DNA of 53,843 nucleotides from Sedimenticola thiotaurini (GTDB lineage Bacteria > Pseudomonadota > Gammaproteobacteria > Chromatiales > Chromatiaceae), in assembly GCA_011051715.1 (NCBI GenBank), contig DRKP01000054.1:1-53843 (forward strand), read 5' to 3'. Below are positions 1 through 9,057 of the stretch, one piece after another. Position 1 is the stretch's first letter, and every line of letters starts with the position of its first letter. The notes beneath the pieces were generated by a model that saw nothing but the letters and a program-made list of their open reading frames with translations, did no database searches and was not told where the DNA came from. The position numbers were made by a program, and so were the translations under genes.

Positions 1-1
1 G

Positions 2-502
2 ATGGCACAGGGGACCCTGATCTCACGGTCATTCGATATTACCGCAGCGGATTTCAGATTCACCAACTTTGGCGATGATGATCCGAGCGTGGTGGTTTCA
101 CCAGCCAGGATCAGGTTTTCAGTGAGCTTCGACGATTCGGCGGATATCGATGCAACCACGACCGGCCTGGTAATCGACAGTTTCAATCTGCCTAATTACA
201 GTGCCCGGTACGCCTACAACTCCGCATCTGATTTTCTGGTGGTTGCTACCAATCCATTCGCGAACAAGAGTTGTTATCATCCCAATCCGTATGATTTCTG
301 TTTCTTTGTTGATGATGTAGGGTCATCCAATCCAGTTGCGACACTATTTGTGCAGACAACAAGCAAGGGAGGTGTTTGGAGCGCCAGGGCGATAAGATTA
401 ACCTGGACCTCCCGGGTTCCCGAACCCGCTACCCTCACATTGATGGGCCTCGGCCTGGCCGGCATCGGCTACCGGCGGCATCGCAGCATGAAGACCGCAT
501 AA
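2..502 (+). CDS. PEP-CTERM sorting-domain protein (C-terminal part)
   Basis: Exported protein ending in a PEP-CTERM tail: VPEPATLTLMGLGLAGIGYR (about residues 139-158), a VPEP motif, a hydrophobic segment and a basic end. In this system an exosortase recognises and processes the tail during export, usually for envelope or exopolysaccharide-associated proteins. The remaining ~135 residues are beta-rich with no domain I recognise. There is no signal peptide after the first visible ATG at base 2, so the gene very probably starts before the window and this is its 3' part. No exosortase gene is in the window. A strong hairpin terminator follows at 528-547. The sorting tail is clear; the function is unknown. 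Confidence 0.8.
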   Translation: MAQGTLISRSFDITAADFRFTNFGDDDPSVVVSPARIRFSVSFDDSADIDATTTGLVIDSFNLPNYSARYAYNSASDFLVVATNPFANKSCYHPNPYDFCFFVDDVGSSNPVATLFVQTTSKGGVWSARAIRLTWTSRVPEPATLTLMGLGLAGIGYRRHRSMKTA

Positions 503-527
503 CAACATCCGCAGGTCCTCAATCCCA

Positions 528-547
528 CCCCGCTTCGGCGGGGTTTT
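528..547 (+). terminator. Rho-independent terminator after the PEP-CTERM gene
   Basis: Perfect 6-bp GC stem (528-533 with 538-543), a stable TTCG tetraloop and a TTTT run, 26 bases after the stop codon. Confidence 0.85.
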
Positions 548-773
548 CAATTTCCGATCCATGTCCATAGCGGGCCGCCAGCCGGCATCGCGACGCAGGT
601 TTCACCGCTTCGGTTTCCCTGCGATCGCTGCGTCCGGTTTTCCCCGGGATTTATGTCGTCACCGACCGAATGTGGTATCGACTGATTTGTTGCGCGGAAG
701 ATTGGTATTCGTCAGTATTGAAGCGGCTCTCCACGAATGGGGAGCGATGAGAACAGCACAGGGAGGGGAGAGA

Positions 774-1172
774 ATGAACAAACCGATGGTATTCGCACTG
801 GCGTTTGCGACACTGTCCGGAACTGCCGTGACCTCATCGGCGGCCAGCATGAGCGGCAGCGAGATCGGGCGGGTGTTCGCCGGAAACACGATCGAATGGG
901 TCAGTCTGAAGAAAAAGCCCATGAGTCCCAGGTGGAAGCCGCCATATGGTCGCACCTATTTCTCTCCGAATGGAACGATGGAGGGGACGCTGAAAGGGAA
1001 GTCGAGATCCGGTACCTGGAGGATCGATGGAAACCAGTTGTGCCTGAACTGGAAGCAGGAGAAGTGTAGGGATCTCGAACCCGATGGCGGTGGGGGTTAC
1101 TACATCGTGAATCGGGAAAAAGGAAAGCGGGGGGTCCACATAAAGAGAGTGCTGCAGGGAAAGCAGCTCTAG
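774..1172 (+). CDS. Small exported protein of unknown function
   Basis: 132-residue protein with a signal peptide (MNKPMVFALAFATLSGTAVT, cleavage near SSAAS). The ATG at 774 is chosen because a good ribosome-binding site (GGGAGGGGAG) lies 5-6 bases upstream and the signal peptide starts there. The mature part has the pattern of a small beta-barrel-like domain: EIGRVFAGNTIEW, RTYFSPNGT, GTWRIDGNQLC and a second Cys (EKCRDL). The same pattern recurs in the C-terminal half of the next gene (1349-2158), so the two are paralogous in this domain. The two cysteines could form a disulfide in the periplasm. I do not recognise a named function. Confidence 0.7.
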   Translation: MNKPMVFALAFATLSGTAVTSSAASMSGSEIGRVFAGNTIEWVSLKKKPMSPRWKPPYGRTYFSPNGTMEGTLKGKSRSGTWRIDGNQLCLNWKQEKCRDLEPDGGGGYYIVNREKGKRGVHIKRVLQGKQL

Positions 1173-1232
1173 GGTACACACGAAGAATCAGGGGCCCCGG
1201 TGCGGGCCGGGTCTCGGATGGCTGCATAGTAT

Positions 1233-1257
1233 GGATTCCGGCCTTCGCCGGAATGAC
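1233..1257. repeat. Dispersed palindromic repeat, ATTCCGGC type (copy 1)
   Basis: Perfect 8-bp inverted repeat ATTCCGGC-cttc-GCCGGAAT (1235-1242/1247-1254) followed by GACG. The same unit is inverted at 38385-38412 and degenerate at 17098-17124. It resembles a small palindromic repeat common between genes in many proteobacteria. Confidence 0.7.
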
Positions 1258-1348
1258 GAATAGAGATTGGCTTGGGACTCCATCGATCAGGTGGCATCTC
1301 CCGGGTGGGCGTGGGAGAGAAGAAAAAACCGTATGACAGGGGGCTGAT

Positions 1349-2158
1349 ATGAAAAACACTGGGCTCTTCGGGCGAGTCCCGCTCATCGTGGCGGCTGTGA
1401 TGTTCCTCGGTGGGTCGATTGCCGTTGCCGCGGAAGAAATTCCTCTGCCCGACGACGTGGTGATCCTCTCTCCGGCGCCAGGGCTGCCCGATGATCTGGC
1501 CGGATTCATTGGAAAATGGGGGGAGGGTCGCTGGAGTGGCAATCTCATGCCGGTCGAGGTGGTGATCGAGAACATCAGGGCGGATGGTAGGGCGAGCGTG
1601 ATCTATGCGCACCCGGACTATCCGGACTGGAATACAAGGGCAGGGTATTTACGCGGGCGGGGATTCATGCTGGATGGCTGGCTGATCACCAAATTCAGGG
1701 GGCTGACCCTGAATTTGAAGGTCCCGGAGAACGACACGATCGAAGGAACGAATGCTCCAAATATCCATCTCAGAGGGATCACCCTGAAACGTCAGAAATA
1801 CCCGATCTGGAAAAGACTGACGGCTGCAGAGATCAGGGAAACTTTTACAGGAAAGACCGCGACCATATGGCACGAAAAGAAGGAATTTCCCCTGCAGCGC
1901 TATTACGCTCCGGACGGGACGATTTTCACCAGGACCCCCTTTTCGGAGACACCGAAAAAGGGATTTTGGTTTATCGATGAACAGGGGCGCCTGTGCGAAC
2001 GGGCAAACCCCATGTTGAAAAAACATTTGTGGTGCCAGGTTGTGGCAGACAATGGCGAAGAGATTGCCCGCTTCTTCATGGTGACCGGCAGAAAGAGGAT
2101 CCCGAGGCCCATCAAGACATTTACCTATCGGTCATTCTCAGATGGGAATACGCTTTGA
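1349..2158 (+). CDS. Exported two-domain protein of unknown function
   Basis: 269 residues with a signal peptide (about 1-27, hydrophobic VPLIVAAVMFLGGSIAVA). The N-terminal domain (about 45-150) has a GKWGEGRW start, VEVVIENIRADGRASVIYA and a GT...HLRGITLKR end, a lipocalin-like repeat of beta strands that I have seen in uncharacterised periplasmic proteins. The C-terminal domain (about 160-255) repeats the pattern of the upstream gene: EIRETFTGKT, RYYAPDGTI, KGFWFIDEQGRLCE and a second Cys (LWCQ). RBS GGGGGC lies 8 bases before the ATG. Probably related to the gene at 774 by domain duplication. The product could bind a small ligand, but this is inference. Confidence 0.7.
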   Translation: MKNTGLFGRVPLIVAAVMFLGGSIAVAAEEIPLPDDVVILSPAPGLPDDLAGFIGKWGEGRWSGNLMPVEVVIENIRADGRASVIYAHPDYPDWNTRAGYLRGRGFMLDGWLITKFRGLTLNLKVPENDTIEGTNAPNIHLRGITLKRQKYPIWKRLTAAEIRETFTGKTATIWHEKKEFPLQRYYAPDGTIFTRTPFSETPKKGFWFIDEQGRLCERANPMLKKHLWCQVVADNGEEIARFFMVTGRKRIPRPIKTFTYRSFSDGNTL

Positions 2159-2216
2159 TTCGTGGTGCAGTCGCTGTTTCCATGTGTTGTAGAGACATCA
2201 AGTGATGTCGACGCGA

Positions 2217-2347
2217 ACCGGCCTGCGGCCGCTGAGTCGAACCTCTGATCGGTTCGAACCCTCTCACTGGAGACCGCGGTGCGCTGATCGTGCAAAGGGG
2301 GGAAGGACAGGTCGGTGCATCAGCAGAATTGGTCGGGGTGAGAGGAT
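2217..2347. repeat. Direct repeat copy 1, ending in an orphan tRNA-Pro 3' end
   Basis: 131-bp sequence repeated at 2399-2529 with only 2 mismatches (182-bp offset). Its last 18 bases (2330-2347) duplicate the 3' end of the tRNA-Pro gene, CCA included. Inside, TCGAACC-N7-GGTTCGA (2237-2257) is a perfect palindrome, and 2251-2267 matches the tRNA-Pro T-arm in the opposite orientation (16 of 17 bases). No gene is visible from 2159 to 2511; this repeat and its 51-bp spacer fill most of that stretch. Confidence 0.85.
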
Positions 2348-2398
2348 GACTCCGGGCCTTCGGCCCTTCGCCCCTGCGGGGCCCGCTGCGCGGTTCTC

Positions 2399-2529
2399 AC
2401 CGGCCTGCGGCCGCTGAGTCGAACCTCTGATCGGTTCGAACCCTCTCACTGGAGACCGCGGTGCGCTGATCGTGCAAAGGGGGGAAGGACAGGTCGGTGC
2501 AGCAGCGGAATTGGTCGGGGTGAGAGGAT
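2399..2529. repeat. Direct repeat copy 2, overlapping the tRNA-Pro 3' end
   Basis: Second copy of the 131-bp repeat. It overlaps the functional tRNA-Pro over 2512-2529. The spacer between copies (2348-2398) holds two small GC palindromes, GGGCCTTCGGCCC and GCCCCTGCGGGGC. Confidence 0.85.
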
Positions 2530-2588
2530 TCGAACCTCCGGCCCCTGCCTCCCGAAGGCAGTGCTCTACCAGGCTGAGCTACACCCCG
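2512..2588 (-). tRNA. tRNA-Pro (anticodon CGG)
   Basis: 77-nt gene on the minus strand with encoded CCA. The 5' end CGGGGTGTAG pairs with 3' CACCCCG, the D-arm is AGCTCAGCCTGGTAGAGC, the anticodon loop is TTCGGGA (anticodon CGG) on a CTGCC/GGCAG stem, and the T-loop is GGTTCGAATCC. The CGGGGTGTAG acceptor end and discriminator A match bacterial tRNA-Pro. It reads CCG proline codons. The 3' end is duplicated 182 bp away. Confidence 0.97.
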
Positions 2589-2601
2589 ATTGTGGACTTC
2601 T

Positions 2602-3570
2602 TCAGCTGGTCCGCTGGACGGAGAACTCCGCCAGGGCGGCCAGTGCGCTGCGGTAGTAGGAGGGGGGCAGGGCGTCGAGAGCGCTGATCGCCCTGGCGGC
2701 CTCCTGTTCAGCAAGGCGCGAAGTGTACTCGATCGCGTCGGTTGATTCAATGGCCGCCATGACCGCGCCGATGTACTCCCGTCCGCCCTTTTCGATCGCT
2801 TCACGCAGGGTCTGCTTCTGTTCCGGCGTGCCCACCTGCATGGCGCGGATCAGGGGCAGGGTGGGCTTGCCTTCGGCCAGGTCGTCGCCGATGTTCTTGC
2901 CGATCTCCTCCCCCGAGGTGCTGTAGTCGAGGGCGTCGTCGATGATCTGGAAGGCGATGCCCAGGTGCAGGCCGTAGTCGGCCAGGGCCTGCTCCTCCTC
3001 CGGGGTGCTGTCGTTCAGCACCGCGCCCAGGCGGGCACCGGCCTCGAACAGGGTGGCGGTCTTGCGCAGGATCACCTCGCGGTACTTCTCCTCGTCGGTG
3101 TCCGGGTCGTTGCAGTTGAGCAGCTGCAGCACCTCGCCCTCGGCGATGCGGTTGGTGGCGTGGGAGAGGACGTCCATCACCCGCATCATGCCCACGTCGA
3201 CCATCATCTCGAAGGAGCGTGAATAGAGGAAGTCACCCACCAGCACACTGGCGGCATTGCCCCAGACCGCGTTGGCGGTGTCCCGGTTGCGGCGCATCTC
3301 GGAACCGTCCACCACATCGTCGTGCAGCAGGGTGGCGGTGTGGATGAACTCGATCACCGCCGCCAGGTCGATGTGCCGCTCGCCCTGATAGCCCAGGCAG
3401 CGGGCCGCCAGCAGCACGATCATCGGCCGCAGCCGCTTGCCACCGCTGTTGACGATGTAATGGCCGATCTGGTTGATCAGCACCACGTCTGACTGCAGGC
3501 GCCTCAGGATCAGGGCGTCCACCGCATTCATGTCGTCCGCGATCAGCTCGCGAATGGCCGGGATATCCAT
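2602..3570 (-). CDS. ispB: Octaprenyl diphosphate synthase (ubiquinone side chain)
   Basis: 322 residues, the usual length for a long-chain trans-polyprenyl diphosphate synthase. It shows GGKRLRP (43-49), the first Asp-rich motif HDDVVDGSEMRRN (D84, D85, D88), and the second, IIDDALDY (about 209-216). It elongates farnesyl diphosphate with isopentenyl diphosphate to make the quinone side chain. It is divergent from rplU, as in E. coli and Pseudomonas, which supports ispB over the similar ispA. The stop codon lies 13 bases from the 5' end of tRNA-Pro on the same strand. Confidence 0.95.
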   Translation of the reverse strand: MDIPAIRELIADDMNAVDALILRRLQSDVVLINQIGHYIVNSGGKRLRPMIVLLAARCLGYQGERHIDLAAVIEFIHTATLLHDDVVDGSEMRRNRDTANAVWGNAASVLVGDFLYSRSFEMMVDVGMMRVMDVLSHATNRIAEGEVLQLLNCNDPDTDEEKYREVILRKTATLFEAGARLGAVLNDSTPEEEQALADYGLHLGIAFQIIDDALDYSTSGEEIGKNIGDDLAEGKPTLPLIRAMQVGTPEQKQTLREAIEKGGREYIGAVMAAIESTDAIEYTSRLAEQEAARAISALDALPPSYYRSALAALAEFSVQRTS

Positions 3571-3685
3571 CGAAATCTGTTTGATTGTGCGGCAGAAAAT
3601 GGGTTGGCAGGAGCAGGCATGCTAGGATTGCCCCCGATTTCTGTCAAGCGGAGGGGCGGGGCGGCCGCGGCGCCGGGAAAAGCGT

Positions 3686-3714
3686 TTGACCTGACACCAC
3701 GGGGTGGGTAGAAT
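3686..3714 (+). promoter_or_regulatory. Sigma-70-type promoter for rplU-rpmA
   Basis: -35 TTGACC (3686-3691) and -10 TAGAAT (3709-3714) with exactly 17 bases between them; each matches consensus at 5 of 6 positions. Predicted start of transcription near 3721, about 62 bases before rplU. Confidence 0.75.
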
Positions 3715-3782
3715 TCCGCCTCTTTCGTAGGTGCGCCCCGATTCGCGCGCCGGAATAAGCGGATTTTGCGGAGATTCTTGGT

Positions 3783-4097
3783 ATGTATGCCGTAATTCAG
3801 ACCGGTGGCAAGCAGTACCGCGTCGCCGAGGGCGATGTCCTCAGGGTGGAGAAGCTCGCGGCCGACGAGGGCGCGGGCATCGAGCTCGACAAGGTCCTGA
3901 TGGTCGCCGACGGCGACGACATCAAGGTGGGAACCCCCTACGTGGAGGGCGGCAGGGTCACGGCCACCGTCCAGTCTCACGGCCGGGGCGGTAAGGTCAA
4001 GATCGTCAAGTTTCGCCGGCGCAAGCATCACCTGAAGCGCCAGGGCCACCGCCAGTGGTACACGGAACTGAAGATCACCGGGATCAGCGCAGGCTGA
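3783..4097 (+). CDS. rplU: 50S ribosomal protein L21
   Basis: 104 residues, full length for bL21. It starts [14 protein letters not shown] and carries [20 protein letters not shown], the basic segment that contacts 23S rRNA. It is the first gene of the rplU-rpmA pair and has a good promoter at 3686-3714. A 15-base gap separates it from rpmA. Confidence 0.98.
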   Translation: MYAVIQTGGKQYRVAEGDVLRVEKLAADEGAGIELDKVLMVADGDDIKVGTPYVEGGRVTATVQSHGRGGKVKIVKFRRRKHHLKRQGHRQWYTELKITGISAG

Positions 4098-4112
4098 AGG
4101 GCAGGTTGAACC

Positions 4113-4370
4113 ATGGCACATAAGAAAGCAGGCGGCAGTACACGCAACGGTCGCGACTCCGAGTCCAAGCGCCTCGGTGTCAAGGCATTCGGCGGGCAGA
4201 AGGTGAGCGCCGGTTCCATCATCATCCGCCAGCGCGGCACCCGGGTGCACAACGGCGTCAACGTGGGCTGCGGCAAGGATCACACCCTCTATGCCAAGGC
4301 CGACGGGGTGGTGAAGTTCGAGATCAAGGGACCGCGCAAACGCAAGTACGTGAGCGTGGTTCCGGCCTGA
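4113..4370 (+). CDS. rpmA: 50S ribosomal protein L27
   Basis: 85 residues, full length for bL27. The N-terminus [20 protein letters not shown] is the flexible tail that reaches the peptidyl-transferase centre. No cleavable N-terminal extension of the Firmicutes type is present. It is cotranscribed with rplU and followed by a terminator before obg. Confidence 0.98.
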   Translation: MAHKKAGGSTRNGRDSESKRLGVKAFGGQKVSAGSIIIRQRGTRVHNGVNVGCGKDHTLYAKADGVVKFEIKGPRKRKYVSVVPA

Positions 4371-5549
<1,179 letters not shown>

Positions 5550-5553
5550 TCCG

Positions 5554-6687
5554 ATGGAGATGATCCGCCACCGCACCGATCTGCCGGCCACCCGCCGCTG
5601 GGTGGTGAAGATCGGCAGCGCCCTGCTGACCGACGACGGCCGGGGACTCAACCGCGAGGCCTTCTCCGGCTGGGTGGAGCAGATGGCCGCCCATGTGCTG
5701 GATGGCCGGGAGCTGGTGCTGGTCTCCTCCGGCGCCGTGGCCGAGGGCATGAGCCGGATGGGCTGGAGCCGTCGCCCCAGTGCCCTGCACGAGCTGCAGG
5801 CGGCCGCCGCCATCGGCCAGATGGGGCTGATCCGGGCCTATGAGACCTGTTTCCTGAAGCGCGGACTGCATACCGCCCAGGTCCTGCTCACCCACGACGA
5901 CCTCACCGACCGCCGCCGTTATCTGAATGCCCAGAGCACCCTGCGCACCCTGATCCGTCTCGGCGTGGTGCCGGTGGTGAACGAGAACGACACCGTCGCC
6001 AACGAGGAGCTGCGCTTTGGCGACAACGACACCCTGGCGGCGCTGGTGACCAACCTGGTGGAGGCCGATCTGCTGGTGCTGCTGACCGACCAGGACGGTC
6101 TGTTCGACAGCGACCCGCGCCGCAACCCCGGGGCCCGCCTGATCGGCGAGAGCCGGGTGGACAACCCGGAACTGGTGCGAATGGCAGGGGACAGCGTCAG
6201 CGGCCTGGGCCGCGGCGGCATGGCGACCAAGGTGCGGGCAGCCCGGCTGGCGGCCCGCTCCGGGGCCGCGACGGTGATCGCCCCCGGGGCGGCGGCGGAT
6301 GTGCTCACCCGCGTCGGCCGCGGCGACGACATCGGCACCCTGCTGGTGCCTGTGCAGGGGCCGGAGGCGGCGCGCAAGCGCTGGCTGGCGGGCCATCTGC
6401 AGGTGCGCGGACGGCTGGTGCTGGACGCCGGGGCGGTGCGGGTACTGCGCGAGTCCGGCCGCAGCCTGCTGGCGGTGGGGGTGAAGGAGGTGGTGGGCGG
6501 CTTCTCCCGGGGCGAGGTGGTCTCCTGTGTCGATCCCGACGGCAACGAGGTGGCGCGCGGCCTGGTCAACTACAGCGCCGTCGAGGCCGACCGCATCAAG
6601 GGGCAGCCGTCCAGCCGCATCGGCGAGATCCTCGGCTACATGGACGAGGAGGAGTTGATCCACCGGGACAATCTGGTCCTGGTCTAA
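5554..6687 (+). CDS. proB: Glutamate 5-kinase
   Basis: 377 residues, full-length ProB: an amino-acid kinase domain ([49 protein letters not shown]) followed by a PUA domain (about 280-360). It phosphorylates glutamate at the first step of proline synthesis. The ATG at 5554 fits family N-termini and has AGGA 7 bases upstream; an earlier in-frame ATG at 5521 would overlap obg. The stop codon TAA shares its last two bases with the 164-bp repeat element that begins at 6686. proA is not in the window. Confidence 0.96.
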   Translation: MEMIRHRTDLPATRRWVVKIGSALLTDDGRGLNREAFSGWVEQMAAHVLDGRELVLVSSGAVAEGMSRMGWSRRPSALHELQAAAAIGQMGLIRAYETCFLKRGLHTAQVLLTHDDLTDRRRYLNAQSTLRTLIRLGVVPVVNENDTVANEELRFGDNDTLAALVTNLVEADLLVLLTDQDGLFDSDPRRNPGARLIGESRVDNPELVRMAGDSVSGLGRGGMATKVRAARLAARSGAATVIAPGAAADVLTRVGRGDDIGTLLVPVQGPEAARKRWLAGHLQVRGRLVLDAGAVRVLRESGRSLLAVGVKEVVGGFSRGEVVSCVDPDGNEVARGLVNYSAVEADRIKGQPSSRIGEILGYMDEEELIHRDNLVLV

Positions 6688-6849
6688 GAGCCTGTCGGAC
6701 TTGATCGTTTGAAGCGAAAATCACTGGGGGCGAATCAAATCGGTTTATCGAATGAGGCGAATAGCAGGGCTATTTAACGATTTCGATAAGCTGAGTTGAT
6801 CGCCATCCAGGGATTTGCAGCCAAACAGCATCAAGTCCGACAGGCTCCT
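6686..6849. mobile_element. 164-bp MITE-like element, copy 1
   Basis: Noncoding element with ~18-20-bp terminal inverted repeats (GAGCCTGTCGGACTTGAT at the left, its complement at the right, 6830-6847). The same 164-bp unit is at 24791-24954 with no length difference. Inside are nested arms TTATCGAA/TTCGATAA (6745-6752/6782-6789) and AATAGC/GCTATT (6760-6765/6769-6774). It starts inside the proB stop codon. No target-site duplication is obvious and no transposase is in the window. Confidence 0.85.
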
Positions 6850-6876
6850 GGATCGACCGGCCTTTGCCACGGACAC

Positions 6877-6904
6877 AAAAAAACCGGCCACAGGCCGGTT
6901 TTTT
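6877..6904. terminator. Bidirectional terminator between proB and rpsT
   Basis: CCGGCC-ACA-GGCCGG stem-loop (6884-6889/6893-6898) flanked by an A run on the left and a T run on the right, so it works on both strands. It serves proB (plus) and rpsT (minus). Confidence 0.92.
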
Positions 6905-6924
6905 CGTATCCGCAGACCAGGCCG

Positions 6925-7185
6925 TCACATGGCCTTGATCTGGGCGTTGAGGCGACTCTTGTGGCGGGCCGCCTTGTTCTTGTGGATCAGGCCCTGGCCG
7001 GCGATGCGGTCGATCACCGGGACCGCCTTGCGGTAGGCCTCGGTGGCCGCCTCCCTGTCGCCCGCGGCAATGGCCTTGACCACGTTCTTCACGTAGGTGC
7101 GCATCATGCTGCGGCGGGAGGCATTGTGCTGACGATGCTTTTCTGCCTGGCGTGCGCGCTTGCGGGCTTGTGCTGAGTTGGCCAA
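6925..7185 (-). CDS. rpsT: 30S ribosomal protein S20
   Basis: 86 residues, all-helical and basic, starting [20 protein letters not shown] and ending in [11 protein letters not shown]; full length for bS20. The start codon is TTG (complement of 7183-7185), with AGGAG about 7 bases upstream. E. coli rpsT also uses UUG, where the weak start supports autogenous control, so the same regulation may apply here. It has its own promoter at 7234-7262 and is divergent from murJ. Confidence 0.97.
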   Translation of the reverse strand: MANSAQARKRARQAEKHRQHNASRRSMMRTYVKNVVKAIAAGDREAATEAYRKAVPVIDRIAGQGLIHKNKAARHKSRLNAQIKAM

Positions 7186-7233
7186 AGTAGTCTCCTAAAC
7201 CGAATATACGAACAATGCTCTGAAGAGCGCGGT

Positions 7234-7262
7234 ATTCTGATGCCGGCGGAGGCGATTGTCAA
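7234..7262 (-). promoter_or_regulatory. Sigma-70-type promoter for rpsT
   Basis: On the minus strand: perfect -35 TTGACA (7257-7262), 17-base spacer, -10 CAGAAT (7234-7239). Transcription would start near 7227, leaving a ~40-base leader. Confidence 0.75.
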
Positions 7263-7417
7263 TAGCCGATGCCGCTGTTCGTCGCCGGGGCGGGATGGCC
7301 GGCAGCCGGCGGGCGGGTCGGCACCGCTTCCCCCAGAGGGGCAGTGCCGGTCGTCGGCCGCCCCTCATCGTCCTATAATCGCCGTTTTCCGGACAACAGG
7401 CTCGGCTGGATCACCAC

Positions 7418-8953
7418 ATGTTCAAATCCCTGGCCAAGGTGGGATCCAACACCCTGCTGTCCCGCATCCTCGGTTTCGTCCGTGACCTGGTGCTGGCCCA
7501 CGTGTTTGGCGCCGGTGCCGGCACCGATGCCTTCTTCGTCGCCTTCAAGATCCCCAACTTCCTGCGCCGCCTGTTCGCCGAGGGGGCCTTCTCCGTCGCC
7601 TTCGTGCCGGTGCTGTCCGAGTACCGGAAGAGGCGCAGCTTCGCCGAGATGAAACAGTTCGTCGACCACGTGGCCGGCACCCTGGGGGCGGTGCTGCTGC
7701 TGGTGACGCTGCTGGGGGTGCTTGGGGCCCCGCTGCTGGTGATGCTGTTCGCCCCCGGCTTCATCGGCGACCCGGACAAGCTGGCCCTGGCCGGTGACAT
7801 GCTGCGCCTCACCTTCCCCTACCTGCTGTTCATCTCCCTGACCGCCTTCGCCGGGGGCATCCTCAACACCCATGGCCGGTTCGGGATACCCGCCTTCACC
7901 CCGGTGCTGCTCAATGTCTCGCTGATCGCCTGTGCCCTGTGGCTGGCGCCGCGGATGGAACAGCCGGTGGTGGCCCTGGCCTGGGGGGTGTTCATCGCCG
8001 GCCTGGCCCAGCTCCTGTTCCAGGCCCCGTTCCTGCATCGCCTGCGGCTGCTGCCCCGGTTTCGCTTCGCCCCCCGGGACGAAGGGGTGCGGCGCATCGG
8101 GCGGCTGATGCTGCCGGCCCTGTTCGGCGTCTCGGTGACCCAGCTCAATCTGCTGCTGGACACCCTGATCGCCTCCTTCCTGGTCACCGGCAGCATCTCC
8201 TGGCTCTACTACTCCGACCGGCTGATGGAGTTCCCGGTCGGGGTGCTCGGCGTCGCCCTTGGGACCGTGATCCTGCCGAGCCTGTCGAAGAGGCACGCCG
8301 CCGACTCCCCGGAGGGGTTCTCCAGCACCCTGGACTGGGGCCTGCGCTGGAGCCTGCTGCTGGGGCTGCCGGCGGCGGTGGGGCTGTTCCTGCTGGCGGG
8401 GCCGATGATCGCCACCCTGTTCCAGTCCGGTGCCTTCCAGCCCGACGACGTGCTCATGTCCCGGCGCAGCCTGATGGCCTACTCCCTGGGACTGCTGCCG
8501 TTCATCCTGATCAAGGTGCTGGCGCCCGGCTTCTACTCCCGCCAGGATACCCGCACGCCGGTGCGCATCGCGGTGATCGCCATGGTCAGCAACATGGTGT
8601 TGAACATCACCCTGGTGTTCCCCCTGGCCCATGCCGGCCTGGCGCTGGCGACCACCCTGTCGGCCGCGCTCAATGCCGGCCTGCTCTACCGCGGGCTGCG
8701 CCGGGAGGGGGTCTACCGGCCGCCGCCGGGATGGGGTGGCCTGATCGGGCGCAGCCTGCTGGCCGCTGTGGTGATGGGCGCGGCGCTGTACTGGGCCGCC
8801 GGTCCCCTGGACGGCTGGCTGGCGGCGCCGACCCTGGAACGGGCGGTGCGGCTGCTGCTGCTGGTCCTGCTGGGGGGCGCAAGCTACTTCGCCACCCTGT
8901 TCCTGTCCGGTATCCGGCTGCGCCACTTCCGCAGCAACTGGCAGGGCCGCTGA
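7418..8953 (+). CDS. murJ: Lipid II flippase MurJ
   Basis: 511 residues, polytopic inner-membrane protein of the MOP superfamily (about 14 helices). The N-terminus MFKSLAKVGSNTLLSRILGF and the signature AHVFGAGAGTDAFFVAFKIP are typical of MurJ. It moves lipid II across the cytoplasmic membrane for peptidoglycan synthesis. A perfect -10 TATAAT lies at 7374-7379 but I see no good -35. The gene sits between rpsT and ribF as in Pseudomonas. Confidence 0.96.
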   Translation: MFKSLAKVGSNTLLSRILGFVRDLVLAHVFGAGAGTDAFFVAFKIPNFLRRLFAEGAFSVAFVPVLSEYRKRRSFAEMKQFVDHVAGTLGAVLLLVTLLGVLGAPLLVMLFAPGFIGDPDKLALAGDMLRLTFPYLLFISLTAFAGGILNTHGRFGIPAFTPVLLNVSLIACALWLAPRMEQPVVALAWGVFIAGLAQLLFQAPFLHRLRLLPRFRFAPRDEGVRRIGRLMLPALFGVSVTQLNLLLDTLIASFLVTGSISWLYYSDRLMEFPVGVLGVALGTVILPSLSKRHAADSPEGFSSTLDWGLRWSLLLGLPAAVGLFLLAGPMIATLFQSGAFQPDDVLMSRRSLMAYSLGLLPFILIKVLAPGFYSRQDTRTPVRIAVIAMVSNMVLNITLVFPLAHAGLALATTLSAALNAGLLYRGLRREGVYRPPPGWGGLIGRSLLAAVVMGAALYWAAGPLDGWLAAPTLERAVRLLLLVLLGGASYFATLFLSGIRLRHFRSNWQGR

Positions 8954-9057
8954 CCGGGGTGCCGCCGGTGGCGGATATAGCGAGGGACTTGCACTGGAAC
9001 TTACCTTATAATTCAGAGTTTTGATCTCCCCGTCTTCGAGGCGTGGCCGGAACTTCG

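Noticed and set aside
2217-2347. A second tRNA gene in the repeat upstream of tRNA-Pro
   Set aside because: Only the 3' end (about 18 bases) is present; no D- or anticodon arm.
2217-2529. CRISPR array
   Set aside because: Only two long near-identical copies with one spacer; no short regular repeats. No cas genes anywhere in the window.
7373-8926. Gln/Gly-rich open frame antisense to murJ
   Set aside because: Low-complexity product, wholly inside murJ; a GC-bias artefact.
8989-9012. TTGCAC ... TATAAT as a ribF promoter
   Set aside because: Spacing is 12 bases, too short for sigma-70; the -10 alone is noted under ribF.
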